A stretch of DNA of 64,000 nt from Acidobacteriota bacterium (GTDB lineage Bacteria > Acidobacteriota > Vicinamibacteria > Vicinamibacterales > JAKQTR01), in contig JAPKZO010000025.1 in the NCBI GenBank assembly GCA_026393755.1, positions 62,001 to 126,000 on the forward strand, read 5' to 3'. Positions 27,301 to 36,370 of this stretch are shown piece by piece; positions within the stretch are counted from its first letter, which is position 1, and every line of letters starts with the position of its first letter. A program made the translations under genes and the position numbers. A model generated the notes under the pieces. The model ran no database searches. It had not been told where the DNA came from and worked only from the letters and a program-made list of their open reading frames with translations.

Positions 27301-27391
27301 CGGATCCTCGTGTAGCGGGGGTGGCGATCGATTGTGGCGCTACCTTACCGCACGGGGAGAATGGGCGCAACACTCGGAGCGCGCACTCAGA

Positions 27392-27406
27392 CGCGCTCAG
27401 AGCGCG
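27392..27406. repeat. Palindrome upstream of rmuC
   Basis: CGCGCTCAGAGCGCG, 7-bp arms around one A, followed at once by TTGACC (27409-27414). It lies ~40 bp before the rmuC start. It could be an operator; no regulator is assigned. The rest of 27161-27444 shows only the Tat-signal remnant. Confidence 0.35.
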
Positions 27407-27444
27407 CTTGACCGAAACGGCATCGGAGTCCATCATCAACCGGT

Positions 27445-28815
27445 ATGCAGATCGTGCTTGAAGTCGCGCTGGCGTTGGGAGGCGGGCTGGCGGCCGGGTT
27501 TGCCGCCGGATGGCATCTGGCGAGGCTGAATGCCGGGCATTCCGGGGCGCTGGCGGTCGCGCAGGCGGAAGCGCGCCTGGGACAGTTGGTGTCGCAGCTG
27601 ACGGAACAGAAGGCCCGCGTCGAGGCGACGCTCGCCGCCGAACGAGCGGCGCACGACGACAAAGTCAAGGTCTATCAGGATGCCGAACAACGGCTGGAAC
27701 TGGCGTTCAAAGGACTGTCGAGTGAGATCCTGAATGTCAGCTCAGAGCGATTTCTGACGCTGGCGGCCAAGAAGCTCGAAGACCTTCAGGGACAGGCACG
27801 CACGGATCTTGACGCGAGACGCCAGAGCATCAACGAGCTGCTGCAGCCGATGAAGGAGTCGCTCGGGCAGGTGACGGCGACGCTGGGCCAGGTGGAGAAT
27901 TCGCGCCGCGAGGACTACGGACGCCTGGCCGCGCAGCTCACGAGCCTGGATCGGGAGACCAGTCTGCTGGTGCGGGCGCTGCGCACCCCGATCGGCCGCG
28001 GCCGCTGGGGCGAAGTGCAATTGCGGCGCGTCGTCGAAATGGCGGGCATGATCGAGCGGTGCGACTTCGACGAGCAGGTGTCGGTCAGAGGAGACTCGGG
28101 CGTTCAGCGCCCCGACCTCGTCATCCGTCTTCCTGGAGGCAAGTCGATTGTCGTCGATGCCAAAGCGCCTCTGGCGGCCTACCTCGATGCTCTGGAGGTG
28201 CCCGATGATATGGAGCGCGAGGCCCGCTTGAAGCACCATGCCGCACAGGTGCGCGCGCACATCAGCCAGCTCTCGAGTAAGGCGTATTGGCAGCAATTCG
28301 ATCCGACGCCCGAGTTTGTCGTGATGTTCCTGCCTGGCGAGGCGTTCTTTGGTGCGGCTCTGCAGTACGATCCGTCGCTGATCGAGTTCGGTGCCGAGCG
28401 GAACGTGATCGCGGCCAGCCCGCTGACGCTGCTGGCCCTGCTGCGCACCGTGGCGCACGGGTGGACGCAGGAGCAGCTGGCCGAGAACGCGAAGCAGATC
28501 AGCCTGCTCGGCCGCGACCTCTACGATCGACTGTGCAAGATGGTCGACCACTTGATCGACCTGAGGAGGAAACTCGACGGGGCAGTCGAGGCCTACAACG
28601 CGACGGTCGGCGCGATCGAGGGACGCGTGCTGCCGTCGGCCCGGAAGCTGCGCGAACTGGGCGTCACCGCCACCAAGGAACTCGAGACGCTGGCGCCCGT
28701 CGAGGTGGCGACGCGGCGCCTGCAGGCCCCCGAGTTCATCGACGCCGCCGGGGAGCCGTCCGCGCTCGATGGGGAAGTCGTGGTCACTTCGGCAGGCGAG
28801 GTGGAGCGGAACTGA
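27445..28815 (+). CDS. rmuC: RmuC-family protein
   Basis: A 456-aa protein with an N-terminal membrane helix (LEVALALGGGLAAGFAAGWHL), a coiled-coil region (~35-130) and the RmuC nuclease-like domain (~150-380). The conserved patterns are RTPIGRGRWGEVQLRRVVEMAGM, SIVVDAKAPLAAYLDA, FVVMFLPGEAFF and NVIAASPLTLLALLRTVAHGW. RmuC proteins limit recombination at inverted repeats and carry a PD-(D/E)xK-like fold. The gene is monocistronic. Its 3' end overlaps the convergent dehydrogenase gene by 32 bp. Confidence 0.93.
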   Translation: MQIVLEVALALGGGLAAGFAAGWHLARLNAGHSGALAVAQAEARLGQLVSQLTEQKARVEATLAAERAAHDDKVKVYQDAEQRLELAFKGLSSEILNVSSERFLTLAAKKLEDLQGQARTDLDARRQSINELLQPMKESLGQVTATLGQVENSRREDYGRLAAQLTSLDRETSLLVRALRTPIGRGRWGEVQLRRVVEMAGMIERCDFDEQVSVRGDSGVQRPDLVIRLPGGKSIVVDAKAPLAAYLDALEVPDDMEREARLKHHAAQVRAHISQLSSKAYWQQFDPTPEFVVMFLPGEAFFGAALQYDPSLIEFGAERNVIAASPLTLLALLRTVAHGWTQEQLAENAKQISLLGRDLYDRLCKMVDHLIDLRRKLDGAVEAYNATVGAIEGRVLPSARKLRELGVTATKELETLAPVEVATRRLQAPEFIDAAGEPSALDGEVVVTSAGEVERN

Positions 28816-29623
28816 GCGCCCGACCGCGCCACGACACCATGCTGGTATTGACGCCAAACGCGGCGGCAACCGCCTCGAAGAGGGGTCGAGGAAGGATGCC
28901 GTGCAGCAGCGGCGTCAGCTTGACCAGCCAGGGCGTCAACACCTGGGCCTGGTTCGCGAGGACCGCGGCGACCGTCAGGTCCGCCACGCGTTCGGGAGTC
29001 AGGATGCGGGTCAGCCGCGGCGGCGTGACGCCGCCGAACATGCCGGTTCCGACGTAGCTGGGACAGACGGCGGTCAGGCCGATGTGATCATGCCCAAGCT
29101 CCCGCAGTTCGAGCCGCAGCGACTCGGCGAAGCCAAGGGCGGCCCATTTGCTCGCGCCGTAGGTCGACCCGAAGGGCAGTCCCACGAAACTCGATGCGCT
29201 CGCGATCGTGACCAGGTGTGCCTCTGGACGGGCCAGCAGGTCCGGCAGCAGCGCGTGGGTCACGTTTACCAGCCCCTCGACGTTGACGCGAAACGTCGCC
29301 ACGTGACGTTCGAGGGGGACGTCGAGAAACGCCCCGCCATGCACGATGCCGGCGTTGTTGACCACGACGTCGGGTGGGCCCATCTGCTCGATCAGACCTT
29401 CCCGCAGGGCGTGTACGCTGGCCGGGCTGGTCACGTCCAGCTCGAACGCGTGCGCCTGGCCGCCGGCCGCGATGATCTCCGCGGCGACGCGCCGGGCGCC
29501 CGCCACGTCCAGATCCGCGATCGCGACACGAGAGCCGGCGGCGGCGAAGCGATGACCCAGACAGCGGCCAATTCCGGACGCCGCGCCGGTGACCACCACG
29601 ATCTTCCCATTCAGTGTTCGCAT
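28784..29623 (-). CDS. Short-chain dehydrogenase/reductase
   Basis: Classical SDR Rossmann enzyme of ~279 aa: nucleotide-binding TGAASGIG at the N-terminus, NNAG near 86-89, and the catalytic Tyr-Lys in YGASK with a preceding conserved Ser. The Asp after beta-2 in IADLD suggests NAD(H) preference. ATG 29623 is chosen for its GGGAGGG ribosome site and because the Rossmann fold begins within a few residues; the earlier ATG adds a non-conserved leader. The substrate cannot be inferred. It overlaps rmuC tail-to-tail. Confidence 0.9.
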   Translation of the reverse strand: MRTLNGKIVVVTGAASGIGRCLGHRFAAAGSRVAIADLDVAGARRVAAEIIAAGGQAHAFELDVTSPASVHALREGLIEQMGPPDVVVNNAGIVHGGAFLDVPLERHVATFRVNVEGLVNVTHALLPDLLARPEAHLVTIASASSFVGLPFGSTYGASKWAALGFAESLRLELRELGHDHIGLTAVCPSYVGTGMFGGVTPPRLTRILTPERVADLTVAAVLANQAQVLTPWLVKLTPLLHGILPRPLFEAVAAAFGVNTSMVSWRGRALSSAPPRLPK

Positions 29624-29720
29624 GCGGATCCCTCCCGCGATGGCGGCAATCGTCAGGCCCACCTCCCGGTTGGCGAACGCGTGCCGGGCGGGCGCCCCGA
29701 TCATACCGGAGGATTCAACC

Positions 29721-29750
29721 TTGACAGGGTTTGATCCGGGCGGTCATAGT
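29721..29750 (+). promoter_or_regulatory. Sigma70-like promoter for metK leader
   Basis: Consensus TTGACA (29721-29726), 18-bp spacer, CATAGT (29745-29750; 4/6 match). It implies a ~170-nt 5' leader before metK. Confidence 0.5.
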
Positions 29751-29760
29751 AGTACCTTCG

Positions 29761-29908
29761 GACGCGCGGCGATTTCCCCGACTTGATGGGCCGCGTCAGG
29801 TCAGTCCAGGCGACTGACCCCGAACTATCTAAGTCGCGGGCGGGCTCGCGACATTCAGTCGTCGAGCCTTTTGTGTTTTGAGGGGATCCGGCGCCCGCGA
29901 CGATCCCC
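29761..29908 (+). promoter_or_regulatory. Structured 5' leader of metK, candidate riboswitch or attenuator
   Basis: Successive helices are visible: 29761-29770 with 29790-29797 (8 bp, 2-nt bulge); GGTCAGTC/GACTGACC (29799-29806 with 29812-29819, 5-nt loop); GTCGCG/CGCGAC (29833-29838 with 29847-29852), which is mutually exclusive with the terminator stem; and GGGGATC/GATCCCC (29882-29888 with 29902-29908). I cannot match it to SAM-I, SAM-II or SAH riboswitch consensus by eye. Confidence 0.5.
29843..29879 (+). terminator. Intrinsic terminator inside the metK leader
   Basis: GGCTCGCGAC (29843-29852), loop ATTCA, GTCG-T-CGAGCC (29858-29868, one bulged T), then TTTTGTGTTTT. It stands 50 bp before the metK start with no plus-strand gene ending nearby, so it likely acts as an attenuator. 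Confidence 0.65.
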
Positions 29909-29929
29909 CGATTGTTGGAGTCAGGAAAC

Positions 29930-31042
29930 ATGCAGCATCTGCCTTACACCGTCTCGTCCGAGTCGGTGTCGGAAGGACATCCCGACAAGGTCTGCGACTA
30001 CATCGCGGACTCGATCCTCGACGCGTACATCGGCCAGGATTCCGACAGCCACGTCGCCGCCGAGGTCATGTGCAAGCACAACCTCGTCATTCTGGGCGGC
30101 GAGATTACGTCGAGGGGCAAGGTCTCCTACGAAGACGTCGTGCGCAACGCGATCACCGAAATCGGGTACACCGACGATACCGAGCCGTTCAGTGCGAACA
30201 CGGTGCAGTTGTTCATCGCGATTAGCAAGCAGTCGTCCGAGATCGATCAAGGCGTGACGGCGGCCCGGAACAAGGAAGGCGAACAGGGCGCCGGCGACCA
30301 GGGCATGATGTACGGCTACGCGACCAGCGAGACGCCCGAGTTGATGCCGATGCCCATCTTCCTGGCGCACAAGCTGACGCGCGGTCTCGCCGACGATCGC
30401 AAGGCCGGCAAGTACGCGTGGCTTCGTCCCGATGCGAAATCGCAGGTGTCGGTGGTGTACGAGAATGGCGCTCCGGTCCGGGTGTCACACGTCCTCGTGT
30501 CGACTCAGCACACAGCCGACATCAAGCAGGCGGGCATCTTCGACTACGTGAAGTCGGACCTGGCGCCGCGTGTGCTCGGAAAGTGGTTCAACAGCGACGT
30601 CAAGGTGCTGGTCAATCCAACAGGCAGTTTCGTGCACGGCGGTCCATCGGCGGACTGCGGCGTGACGGGCCGCAAGATCATCGTGGACACCTACGGCGGC
30701 GTCGGACGCCACGGCGGCGGGGCGTTCAGCGGCAAGGATCCTTCCAAGGTCGATCGGACCGGCGCCTATTTCTGCCGGTACGTCGCACGGCAGGTTGTGA
30801 AGAAGGGCATCGCCAAGCGCGCCGAAATCCAGGTGGCGTACGCCATCGGCATGGCACAGCCCATCTCGGTCAGAGTGGATACGTTTGGCACCGGCGATGA
30901 GAAGGCGGCGGTTGAGCTGGTCCAGTCGTTCGACTTCCGCCCGCGCGCCATCATCAATCAGCTGAATCTGCTCCGGCCGATCTACCGGCAGACCACCAAT
31001 TACGGGCACTTCGGGAAGCTCGAGCTGCCTTGGGAACAATAG
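29930..31042 (+). CDS. metK: S-adenosylmethionine synthetase
   Basis: Makes SAM from methionine and ATP. The 370-aa protein shows the family signatures: SEGHPDKVCDYIADSILD near the N-terminus, GAGDQGMMYGYA (~120), the glycine-rich loop GGGAFSGKDPSKVDR (~260), and conserved Asp/Lys residues for Mg2+/K+ and triphosphate. ATG 29930 follows AGGAAAC; the ATG at 29912 lies upstream of that site and adds non-conserved residues. It is monocistronic, with its own terminator at 31055. The long leader with an internal terminator suggests control by transcription attenuation. Confidence 0.97.
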   Translation: MQHLPYTVSSESVSEGHPDKVCDYIADSILDAYIGQDSDSHVAAEVMCKHNLVILGGEITSRGKVSYEDVVRNAITEIGYTDDTEPFSANTVQLFIAISKQSSEIDQGVTAARNKEGEQGAGDQGMMYGYATSETPELMPMPIFLAHKLTRGLADDRKAGKYAWLRPDAKSQVSVVYENGAPVRVSHVLVSTQHTADIKQAGIFDYVKSDLAPRVLGKWFNSDVKVLVNPTGSFVHGGPSADCGVTGRKIIVDTYGGVGRHGGGAFSGKDPSKVDRTGAYFCRYVARQVVKKGIAKRAEIQVAYAIGMAQPISVRVDTFGTGDEKAAVELVQSFDFRPRAIINQLNLLRPIYRQTTNYGHFGKLELPWEQ

Positions 31043-31054
31043 AGCGCGAGCCTT

Positions 31055-31095
31055 CCGGTGACCGATCATCGATCGGTCACCGGGGGCTTCTTTCT
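31055..31095 (+). terminator. metK terminator
   Basis: CCGGTGACCGAT (31055-31066) and ATCGGTCACCGG (31072-31083) form a perfect 12-bp stem with a 5-nt loop, followed by CTTCTTTCT. Confidence 0.8.
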
Positions 31096-31159
31096 GTGAG
31101 CGGACTCACAACCTGCGTCGGGCGGCCGGCACCCCGCCAGATCTCGCCGCACGAACGGG

Positions 31160-33901
31160 TTACGACAGGGGCTGCGACTGCTCCCGCATTGACACGATGG
31201 CCCGGCGCAGAACACCAGTGAGCTGGGTGTAGCGGTCCTCGTTCGACGTGCCGGCACCGGACTCCGGGTTGATCGGTTCTCCAAACACGATAGACGACCG
31301 CGTCGCGGCCCATGGCATCAATGTTCGCCACTGGAGCGGCTTGCCACGGGGCCAGACAGTCTGCAGGCCATCGATCGCCACAGGCAGGATGGGCACGTCG
31401 AGTTGATAGGAGAGAATCGCCGCTCCCTTCTTGAACTTCCTGGGCGCGCCATCGGGTGACCGTTCACCTTCTGGAAAGAGCACGAGGATCCTGTCTCGCC
31501 TGAGGCCGAAGCCTCCCGCCTGCATCGCGCGGACCAGGTTCGCGTCAGGATCGACCGGCACCACATTCATTTTCCTGCCGAGCCAGGCGGTGACAGGCGT
31601 CGCAAAATACTCGCTTGCCCCCACAAAGAACAATCGCTTGAACGCCCGGTAGGGCAGGGCGCCCACCACCAGAAACGCGTCGAGATAGCTCTGGTGGTTG
31701 GGGCACACGATATACGATCCGCTCAGTGGCACGTGCTCCAGACCGGTCACACGGAGCCCGATCAACGCGCGCGCGGCCAGGCTGACCACGCGCATCACGG
31801 AAAACGTCAGCGGCGTCAGCAGCGGTTGATCCGTCAGGATCGTCTGGATCGCAGGATCGTCGACGACTTCGGCGAAAATGCGCGCCCACGGATCGGCCGT
31901 CTGGTCGGTGCCGGCCGTCGCGCCGCCGCCGGCCGGGCGCAAGGCGTCGATCAGTTCGCGGACGGTGTAGATCCGATGCGCGGCTTCTTCAGGGACGGTG
32001 GCGTTGAACGTGTGTTCGAGGCTCGCGAGCAGCTCAACCCGTTCCATCGAATCGAGACCGAGGTCGAGCTCGAGATTGGCATCGGGCGTGATGGCGGCGC
32101 CCGGTCTGACGGCGGCCCGGATCGCCAGCAGGGCGGCCGAGACATGCGAGTCTGTCGCCCACGCCTGGTCGTCGTCGCGCCACTCGACGGCGTCGGGGGG
32201 CACGGTCGATTCGGCCAGCCTCGATCGGTACATCTCCTCGACCGCGTGCCGCTTCACCTTTCGCGTCGTCGTGCGCGGCAGATCCTCCAGCCACACGTCG
32301 AAACTCAGCACCCGCTTGTGATGAGGCAGCTGCAGCGACAGCCCCTCGATGTCGAACCGGATGATCTCGCGCGTGTTGACGATTCGCCGCTCACGCATCA
32401 CGTCCAGATCGGGCACCACAATGGCGTGCAGCCGTTCGGCGGCGGGTTCGTCTGGCGACGCCACGCCCATCACGCAGATGTCCTTGATAAACGGGGACTG
32501 CGCGTACACCAGTTCAATGTCTTCGGGATAGATGTTCTTGCCCGATGCGAGCACAATCACGTCTTTCTTCCTGCCAGTGATGTGCAGGCGCCCCGTCGGA
32601 TCGAGATACCCGAGGTCGCCGGTGTGCAACCACCCATCGCGTATCGTCTCGGCGGTGGTCTCCGGGCGGTTGTGGTACCCGGCCATCACGATCGGGCCTT
32701 TGATCAGGATCTCGCCATCACGGTGTTCGCGCGTGGTCGTCTCTGCGGGCTCCTCGAGAATCCGGATCTGGACGCCCTCGAACGGTTCCCCCACGGTTTC
32801 GATGTGAGGATCGCCTGGCCGGTTGATCGTCGCCGCCCCCGCACATTCCGTGAGGCCGTACGCCTGGATGATGTTGAGCCCCATGGCGAACAGTTCGCGG
32901 CCGATCCTGGGATCGAAGCGCGATCCGCCCGTCACCATGATGCGCATGCGCCCGCCCAGTGCGGCGTGGACGCGGCTGAACAGCAGGCGGCCGAGATTGA
33001 TCCGGAGCGTCCCGCGCAGCCAGCCGTTCAGCCGGAGCAGGGCTCGGAACGTGATTCGAACCGGCAACGGCGAGGTGTGAACCCGTTCCATCACGCGTTG
33101 GTGGAGCAGATAGTAGAACTGCGGGACGACACAGAACGCCGTGATGTGACACTCGGCCAGGGCCCGCATCATCTCGGTGCTGTTCAACGTCTCGAGAAAC
33201 ACGACCCTGGCGCCAGACGTCAGCGGCAGCAGCAGATTCGCGACCTGCGCGAGGGCGTGAAACAGGGGCAGAATGCCGAGAACGCGGTCCTGCTCGACGA
33301 TGGTGACGACCTTGAATGCGGCGGTCTTCTCGGCCAGCAGGTTGCCGTGAGTGAGCACAACCCCCTTGGGATCGCTGGTTGTGCCGGACGTGTACAACGT
33401 GACCGCCGGGTCTTCCTGGGTTGCGGGACACGAGCCTGACAGCGGAGGCGCGTCATCGCCGAGGTCATCGAGGCTGGCGACGCCGGCGTGCGAGCCTGAC
33501 AGCAGGACCAGGCGCGGAGGTGCCGAAAGTCCCGCCGTCGCCTCGAGTGCGACGGCCAGGTACCTGGCCGTCGTAAAGAGCACGACCGCGCCGGCGTCCT
33601 CGATAATGGTGCGGACCTGGTGCGCCTTGTAGGACGTGTCGAGCGGTACCGCGACCGATCCCAATCGGAGTGTGCCAAGATAGGCCGAACACCACCGCAC
33701 GTCGTTGTCGGCGAGAATGGCGCACCGGTCGCCGGAACCGATGCCCCCTGCGGCGAGCCGTCTCGCCACGCGTCCGCTCAGGGCAAGCACGTCCGCGTAT
33801 CGATAGGTGTCGATACCGGCCCGCCCGAAAATCTCAATCGCAGGTCTGTCAGGAAACCGATCGGCGGCTGCGGCAAACGCGTCGTAGACGTTGCGTATCA
33901 T
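31160..33901 (-). CDS. Fused acyl-CoA/acyl-ACP synthetase, acyl carrier domain and PlsC-type acyltransferase
   Basis: A 913-aa three-module protein. Residues ~1-590: ANL adenylating enzyme (TLYTSGTTSDPKG P-loop, AYGLTECAG, HTGDLGYLDPTGRLHITGRKKD hinge region). ~600-670: acyl carrier domain with phosphopantetheine Ser in LGLDSMERVELL. ~700-913: glycerolipid acyltransferase with NHQSYLD (HX4D) and FPEGERS motifs. The order suggests a fatty acid is activated, loaded on the internal carrier and passed to the acyltransferase for lysophospholipid or related lipid acylation, similar in idea to Aas and to ligase-ACP-PlsC fusions. Monocistronic; 57 bp separate it from the next gene upstream. Confidence 0.88.
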   Translation of the reverse strand: MIRNVYDAFAAAADRFPDRPAIEIFGRAGIDTYRYADVLALSGRVARRLAAGGIGSGDRCAILADNDVRWCSAYLGTLRLGSVAVPLDTSYKAHQVRTIIEDAGAVVLFTTARYLAVALEATAGLSAPPRLVLLSGSHAGVASLDDLGDDAPPLSGSCPATQEDPAVTLYTSGTTSDPKGVVLTHGNLLAEKTAAFKVVTIVEQDRVLGILPLFHALAQVANLLLPLTSGARVVFLETLNSTEMMRALAECHITAFCVVPQFYYLLHQRVMERVHTSPLPVRITFRALLRLNGWLRGTLRINLGRLLFSRVHAALGGRMRIMVTGGSRFDPRIGRELFAMGLNIIQAYGLTECAGAATINRPGDPHIETVGEPFEGVQIRILEEPAETTTREHRDGEILIKGPIVMAGYHNRPETTAETIRDGWLHTGDLGYLDPTGRLHITGRKKDVIVLASGKNIYPEDIELVYAQSPFIKDICVMGVASPDEPAAERLHAIVVPDLDVMRERRIVNTREIIRFDIEGLSLQLPHHKRVLSFDVWLEDLPRTTTRKVKRHAVEEMYRSRLAESTVPPDAVEWRDDDQAWATDSHVSAALLAIRAAVRPGAAITPDANLELDLGLDSMERVELLASLEHTFNATVPEEAAHRIYTVRELIDALRPAGGGATAGTDQTADPWARIFAEVVDDPAIQTILTDQPLLTPLTFSVMRVVSLAARALIGLRVTGLEHVPLSGSYIVCPNHQSYLDAFLVVGALPYRAFKRLFFVGASEYFATPVTAWLGRKMNVVPVDPDANLVRAMQAGGFGLRRDRILVLFPEGERSPDGAPRKFKKGAAILSYQLDVPILPVAIDGLQTVWPRGKPLQWRTLMPWAATRSSIVFGEPINPESGAGTSNEDRYTQLTGVLRRAIVSMREQSQPLS

Positions 33902-33958
33902 GGGCCCGGCGCAGGATCATACCAGCAACCGGGCTGGATTGAGATGCCGCGACGGGCG

Positions 33959-36370
33959 CTAGGGCCACCGCTGTGAGTAGGCGCGATCCTGGGCGCCGGT
34001 CGTGGTGGTCTTCCGGCTCGCCTTGTCGGCGTACATCCGGCGGTCGGCGACCGCCATCATCTCGTCGACGGTCTGGCCGTCTTCCGGAAACGACGCGACG
34101 CCGATACTGACACTGAGCTGGACCGGCTGGCCCGGCGCCGGCTCGAAGGGCAGCTCCGCGATCGCCGACTGCAGCTCCTGCCGTCGGCGCTCTGCCTGGA
34201 CCGGATCGCAGTCGCCGAGCACAAGAACGAACTCGTCGCCCGCAAATCGCGCGCACACGTCGTACACGCGAAGGCTGGATCGCAACACGTGCGACACTTC
34301 CTTCAGGGCCCGGTCGCCGGCCTGGTGGCCGAATCCGTCATTGATCTGCTTGAAGCGATCCATGTCGAGCACGACGAGCGACAGGCGTCCCTGCTGCCGC
34401 TGAGCGCGCGCCAGTTCCTGGCCGAACTGCCGGTCGAGGTAGCGCCGGTTCGGCAACCCCGTCAACACGTCCGTGAGCGACTGTTCCTGTGTGCGCTCGA
34501 ACTCCACGGCGTTCGCGATGACGGTCGCGGCCTGGGTCGCGACGCGGCCGAGCAGGCGGCGGTGATCGACGGTAAACGCATCCCTGTCCGTATGGTACAG
34601 CGCCAGCGCGCCCACGGTGTGGTCCTCGATCTGGAGAGGCGACACCAGCACGGATTGCAGACGCGCACCGGGCGAGCGGCCCTGGATCGGCTGGACTGGC
34701 AGCATCTCGGCCAGCGATTCCACCTGCGAGGCCACCATCGCGCGAATTCCGTCGTGCTGGGTGCCGGTCACGTGGCGGCACAGAAGCAGCTGGCATTCCT
34801 CGTCGAACAGGAACAGCGCACACGACACAAAGGGCACGCATTCCACCATCGACGACGACACGAGCGCGAGCGTATCCGATACCCGGAGCGACGCGTTCAG
34901 GGCCTGGGAGATGCCGTGGAGCATCTGCTGTTCGCGGTGGGCTCCCGCGATGTCAGTGAGCGCTTTGTCTGCTCCGGCGGTCCGCGATGTCGCCCGGTCG
35001 TCGTCAGCCACCAGCCTGCTGGCGTGAAGCTGGGACTCGACGTCCGGCAGAATCTCGATAAATCGCTCCACCAGAGCCGGATCGAGAGCGGATCCGCCAT
35101 TCTCGCGCACCGTGGCGATCGCCTCGGCATATGTGCGGGCGAGGCGGTGAGGTCTCCCGGCCAGCATGGCGGTGAAGCAATCGGCCACGGCGAGAATTCT
35201 CGCGCCGGCTGGAATGGCTTCGCCCTTGAGGCCGTCTGGATAGCCGCGTCCATCCCATCGTTCGTGATGCGACAGGATGAGTGAGGCCACGGGATAGGGG
35301 AATCGCACGGACCTGATGATCTCGGCACCGACACCCGGATGGACCTTCAAGCGGTTGTATTCCTCGTCGCTCAGCCTGCCGGACTTGGACAGGATGTGTT
35401 CGGGGACAGCCAGATTGCCGATGTCATGGAGCATGGCGGCCGTCTTGACGCCGCGAATCTCAGGTTCGGTCAGATCGATGGCGCGCGCCAGCCCCTCGGC
35501 GTACGCCTGCATCCGCCTCAGATGGTCCCTGGAGGTGCAGTCCTTGGCTTCGATCGCCAGGGCGAGCGCCTCGATGGTCCCGAGTTGGACATCCGCCAGT
35601 TCTCGCACCTGCCGCTGTTCGTCGACGATCCGATCGGAGTACGTCCGGAAGCTGCGATACATCAGGTACACCGGCACGGCGGAGATCACGGCCCACCATT
35701 GAAGCCCTGCCTGCGACAGTTCCACGATGACAATCGCGAGGCCGGCGCCGATATAGTAGCTGGGCACGCCCCACAACAACTGCTTCCGCCACACCCTCGA
35801 CATGGATTCCTGCAACGTCATGGCGGAGGCAAGGCTCACCATCGTCGTGTTGATCAGGAAGTAGGCCGACGCCGCAGTCATGGCAGCCCCGATCTGGATC
35901 CACCACGAGTAGGGCGGCTGGGGCACCAGAAACTGGTAGACCAGGCCGGCGCCGGCGGCCGACAGGGCCAGAGTCGCCATGCCGAACAGGTTCTGGTACC
36001 AGGGGGCCGCGCCAGTTTTTCGGAAGATGCCTTGAGCCCATCCGGTTGCGGCGGCAATCAGCACCGTAGGCCACATTCCGAGCACGAGTACGGAGGCGAA
36101 GGTGGCGACGTACGAGAACGACAGACTCGGCTCCCCGTCGGCCATGGGCAGCGAAATCTTGATGCCGGAGGTCAGGACCGACACCGCGAGCAGGCCGGTA
36201 AACGTCGCGAAATCACCGGTCAGGCCCAGAGAGACACGCCCGGCGACGAGGGCGGCGCCGGCAACGACAACGGCCGAGAGAAGCACCGCCGCGCTTGGCC
36301 CCTGGGAGCCGTCGCTCAGGCCTGGCGCGGGGCGTTCAGAGACGTGGGACGACAAGGACTGTTCGCTCAT
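33959..36370 (-). CDS. Membrane HD-GYP and GGDEF dual-domain c-di-GMP protein
   Basis: An N-terminal membrane module (~8 helices, residues ~25-225) is followed by an HD-GYP phosphodiesterase domain (HDIGNLAVPEHIL; HHERWDGRGYPDGLKGEAIP), a GAF-like region (~480-620) and a GGDEF domain. The GGDEF signature is RFAGDEF (AGDEF, compatible with diguanylate cyclase activity). Both synthesis and degradation of c-di-GMP are possible in one protein. ATG 36370 overlaps the upstream HD-GYP gene stop by 4 nt and is preferred over the ATG 21 bp earlier. Last gene of a three-gene operon. Confidence 0.88.
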   Translation of the reverse strand: MSEQSLSSHVSERPAPGLSDGSQGPSAAVLLSAVVVAGAALVAGRVSLGLTGDFATFTGLLAVSVLTSGIKISLPMADGEPSLSFSYVATFASVLVLGMWPTVLIAAATGWAQGIFRKTGAAPWYQNLFGMATLALSAAGAGLVYQFLVPQPPYSWWIQIGAAMTAASAYFLINTTMVSLASAMTLQESMSRVWRKQLLWGVPSYYIGAGLAIVIVELSQAGLQWWAVISAVPVYLMYRSFRTYSDRIVDEQRQVRELADVQLGTIEALALAIEAKDCTSRDHLRRMQAYAEGLARAIDLTEPEIRGVKTAAMLHDIGNLAVPEHILSKSGRLSDEEYNRLKVHPGVGAEIIRSVRFPYPVASLILSHHERWDGRGYPDGLKGEAIPAGARILAVADCFTAMLAGRPHRLARTYAEAIATVRENGGSALDPALVERFIEILPDVESQLHASRLVADDDRATSRTAGADKALTDIAGAHREQQMLHGISQALNASLRVSDTLALVSSSMVECVPFVSCALFLFDEECQLLLCRHVTGTQHDGIRAMVASQVESLAEMLPVQPIQGRSPGARLQSVLVSPLQIEDHTVGALALYHTDRDAFTVDHRRLLGRVATQAATVIANAVEFERTQEQSLTDVLTGLPNRRYLDRQFGQELARAQRQQGRLSLVVLDMDRFKQINDGFGHQAGDRALKEVSHVLRSSLRVYDVCARFAGDEFVLVLGDCDPVQAERRRQELQSAIAELPFEPAPGQPVQLSVSIGVASFPEDGQTVDEMMAVADRRMYADKASRKTTTTGAQDRAYSQRWP

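Noticed and set aside
29751-29929. SAM-I, SAM-II or SAH riboswitch call for the metK leader
   Set aside because: I could not find the conserved core sequences of these classes by eye, so only a generic structured leader is reported.
31694-33439. 581-aa plus-strand frame
   Set aside because: Antisense to the ligase-ACP-acyltransferase gene; composition is shadow-like.
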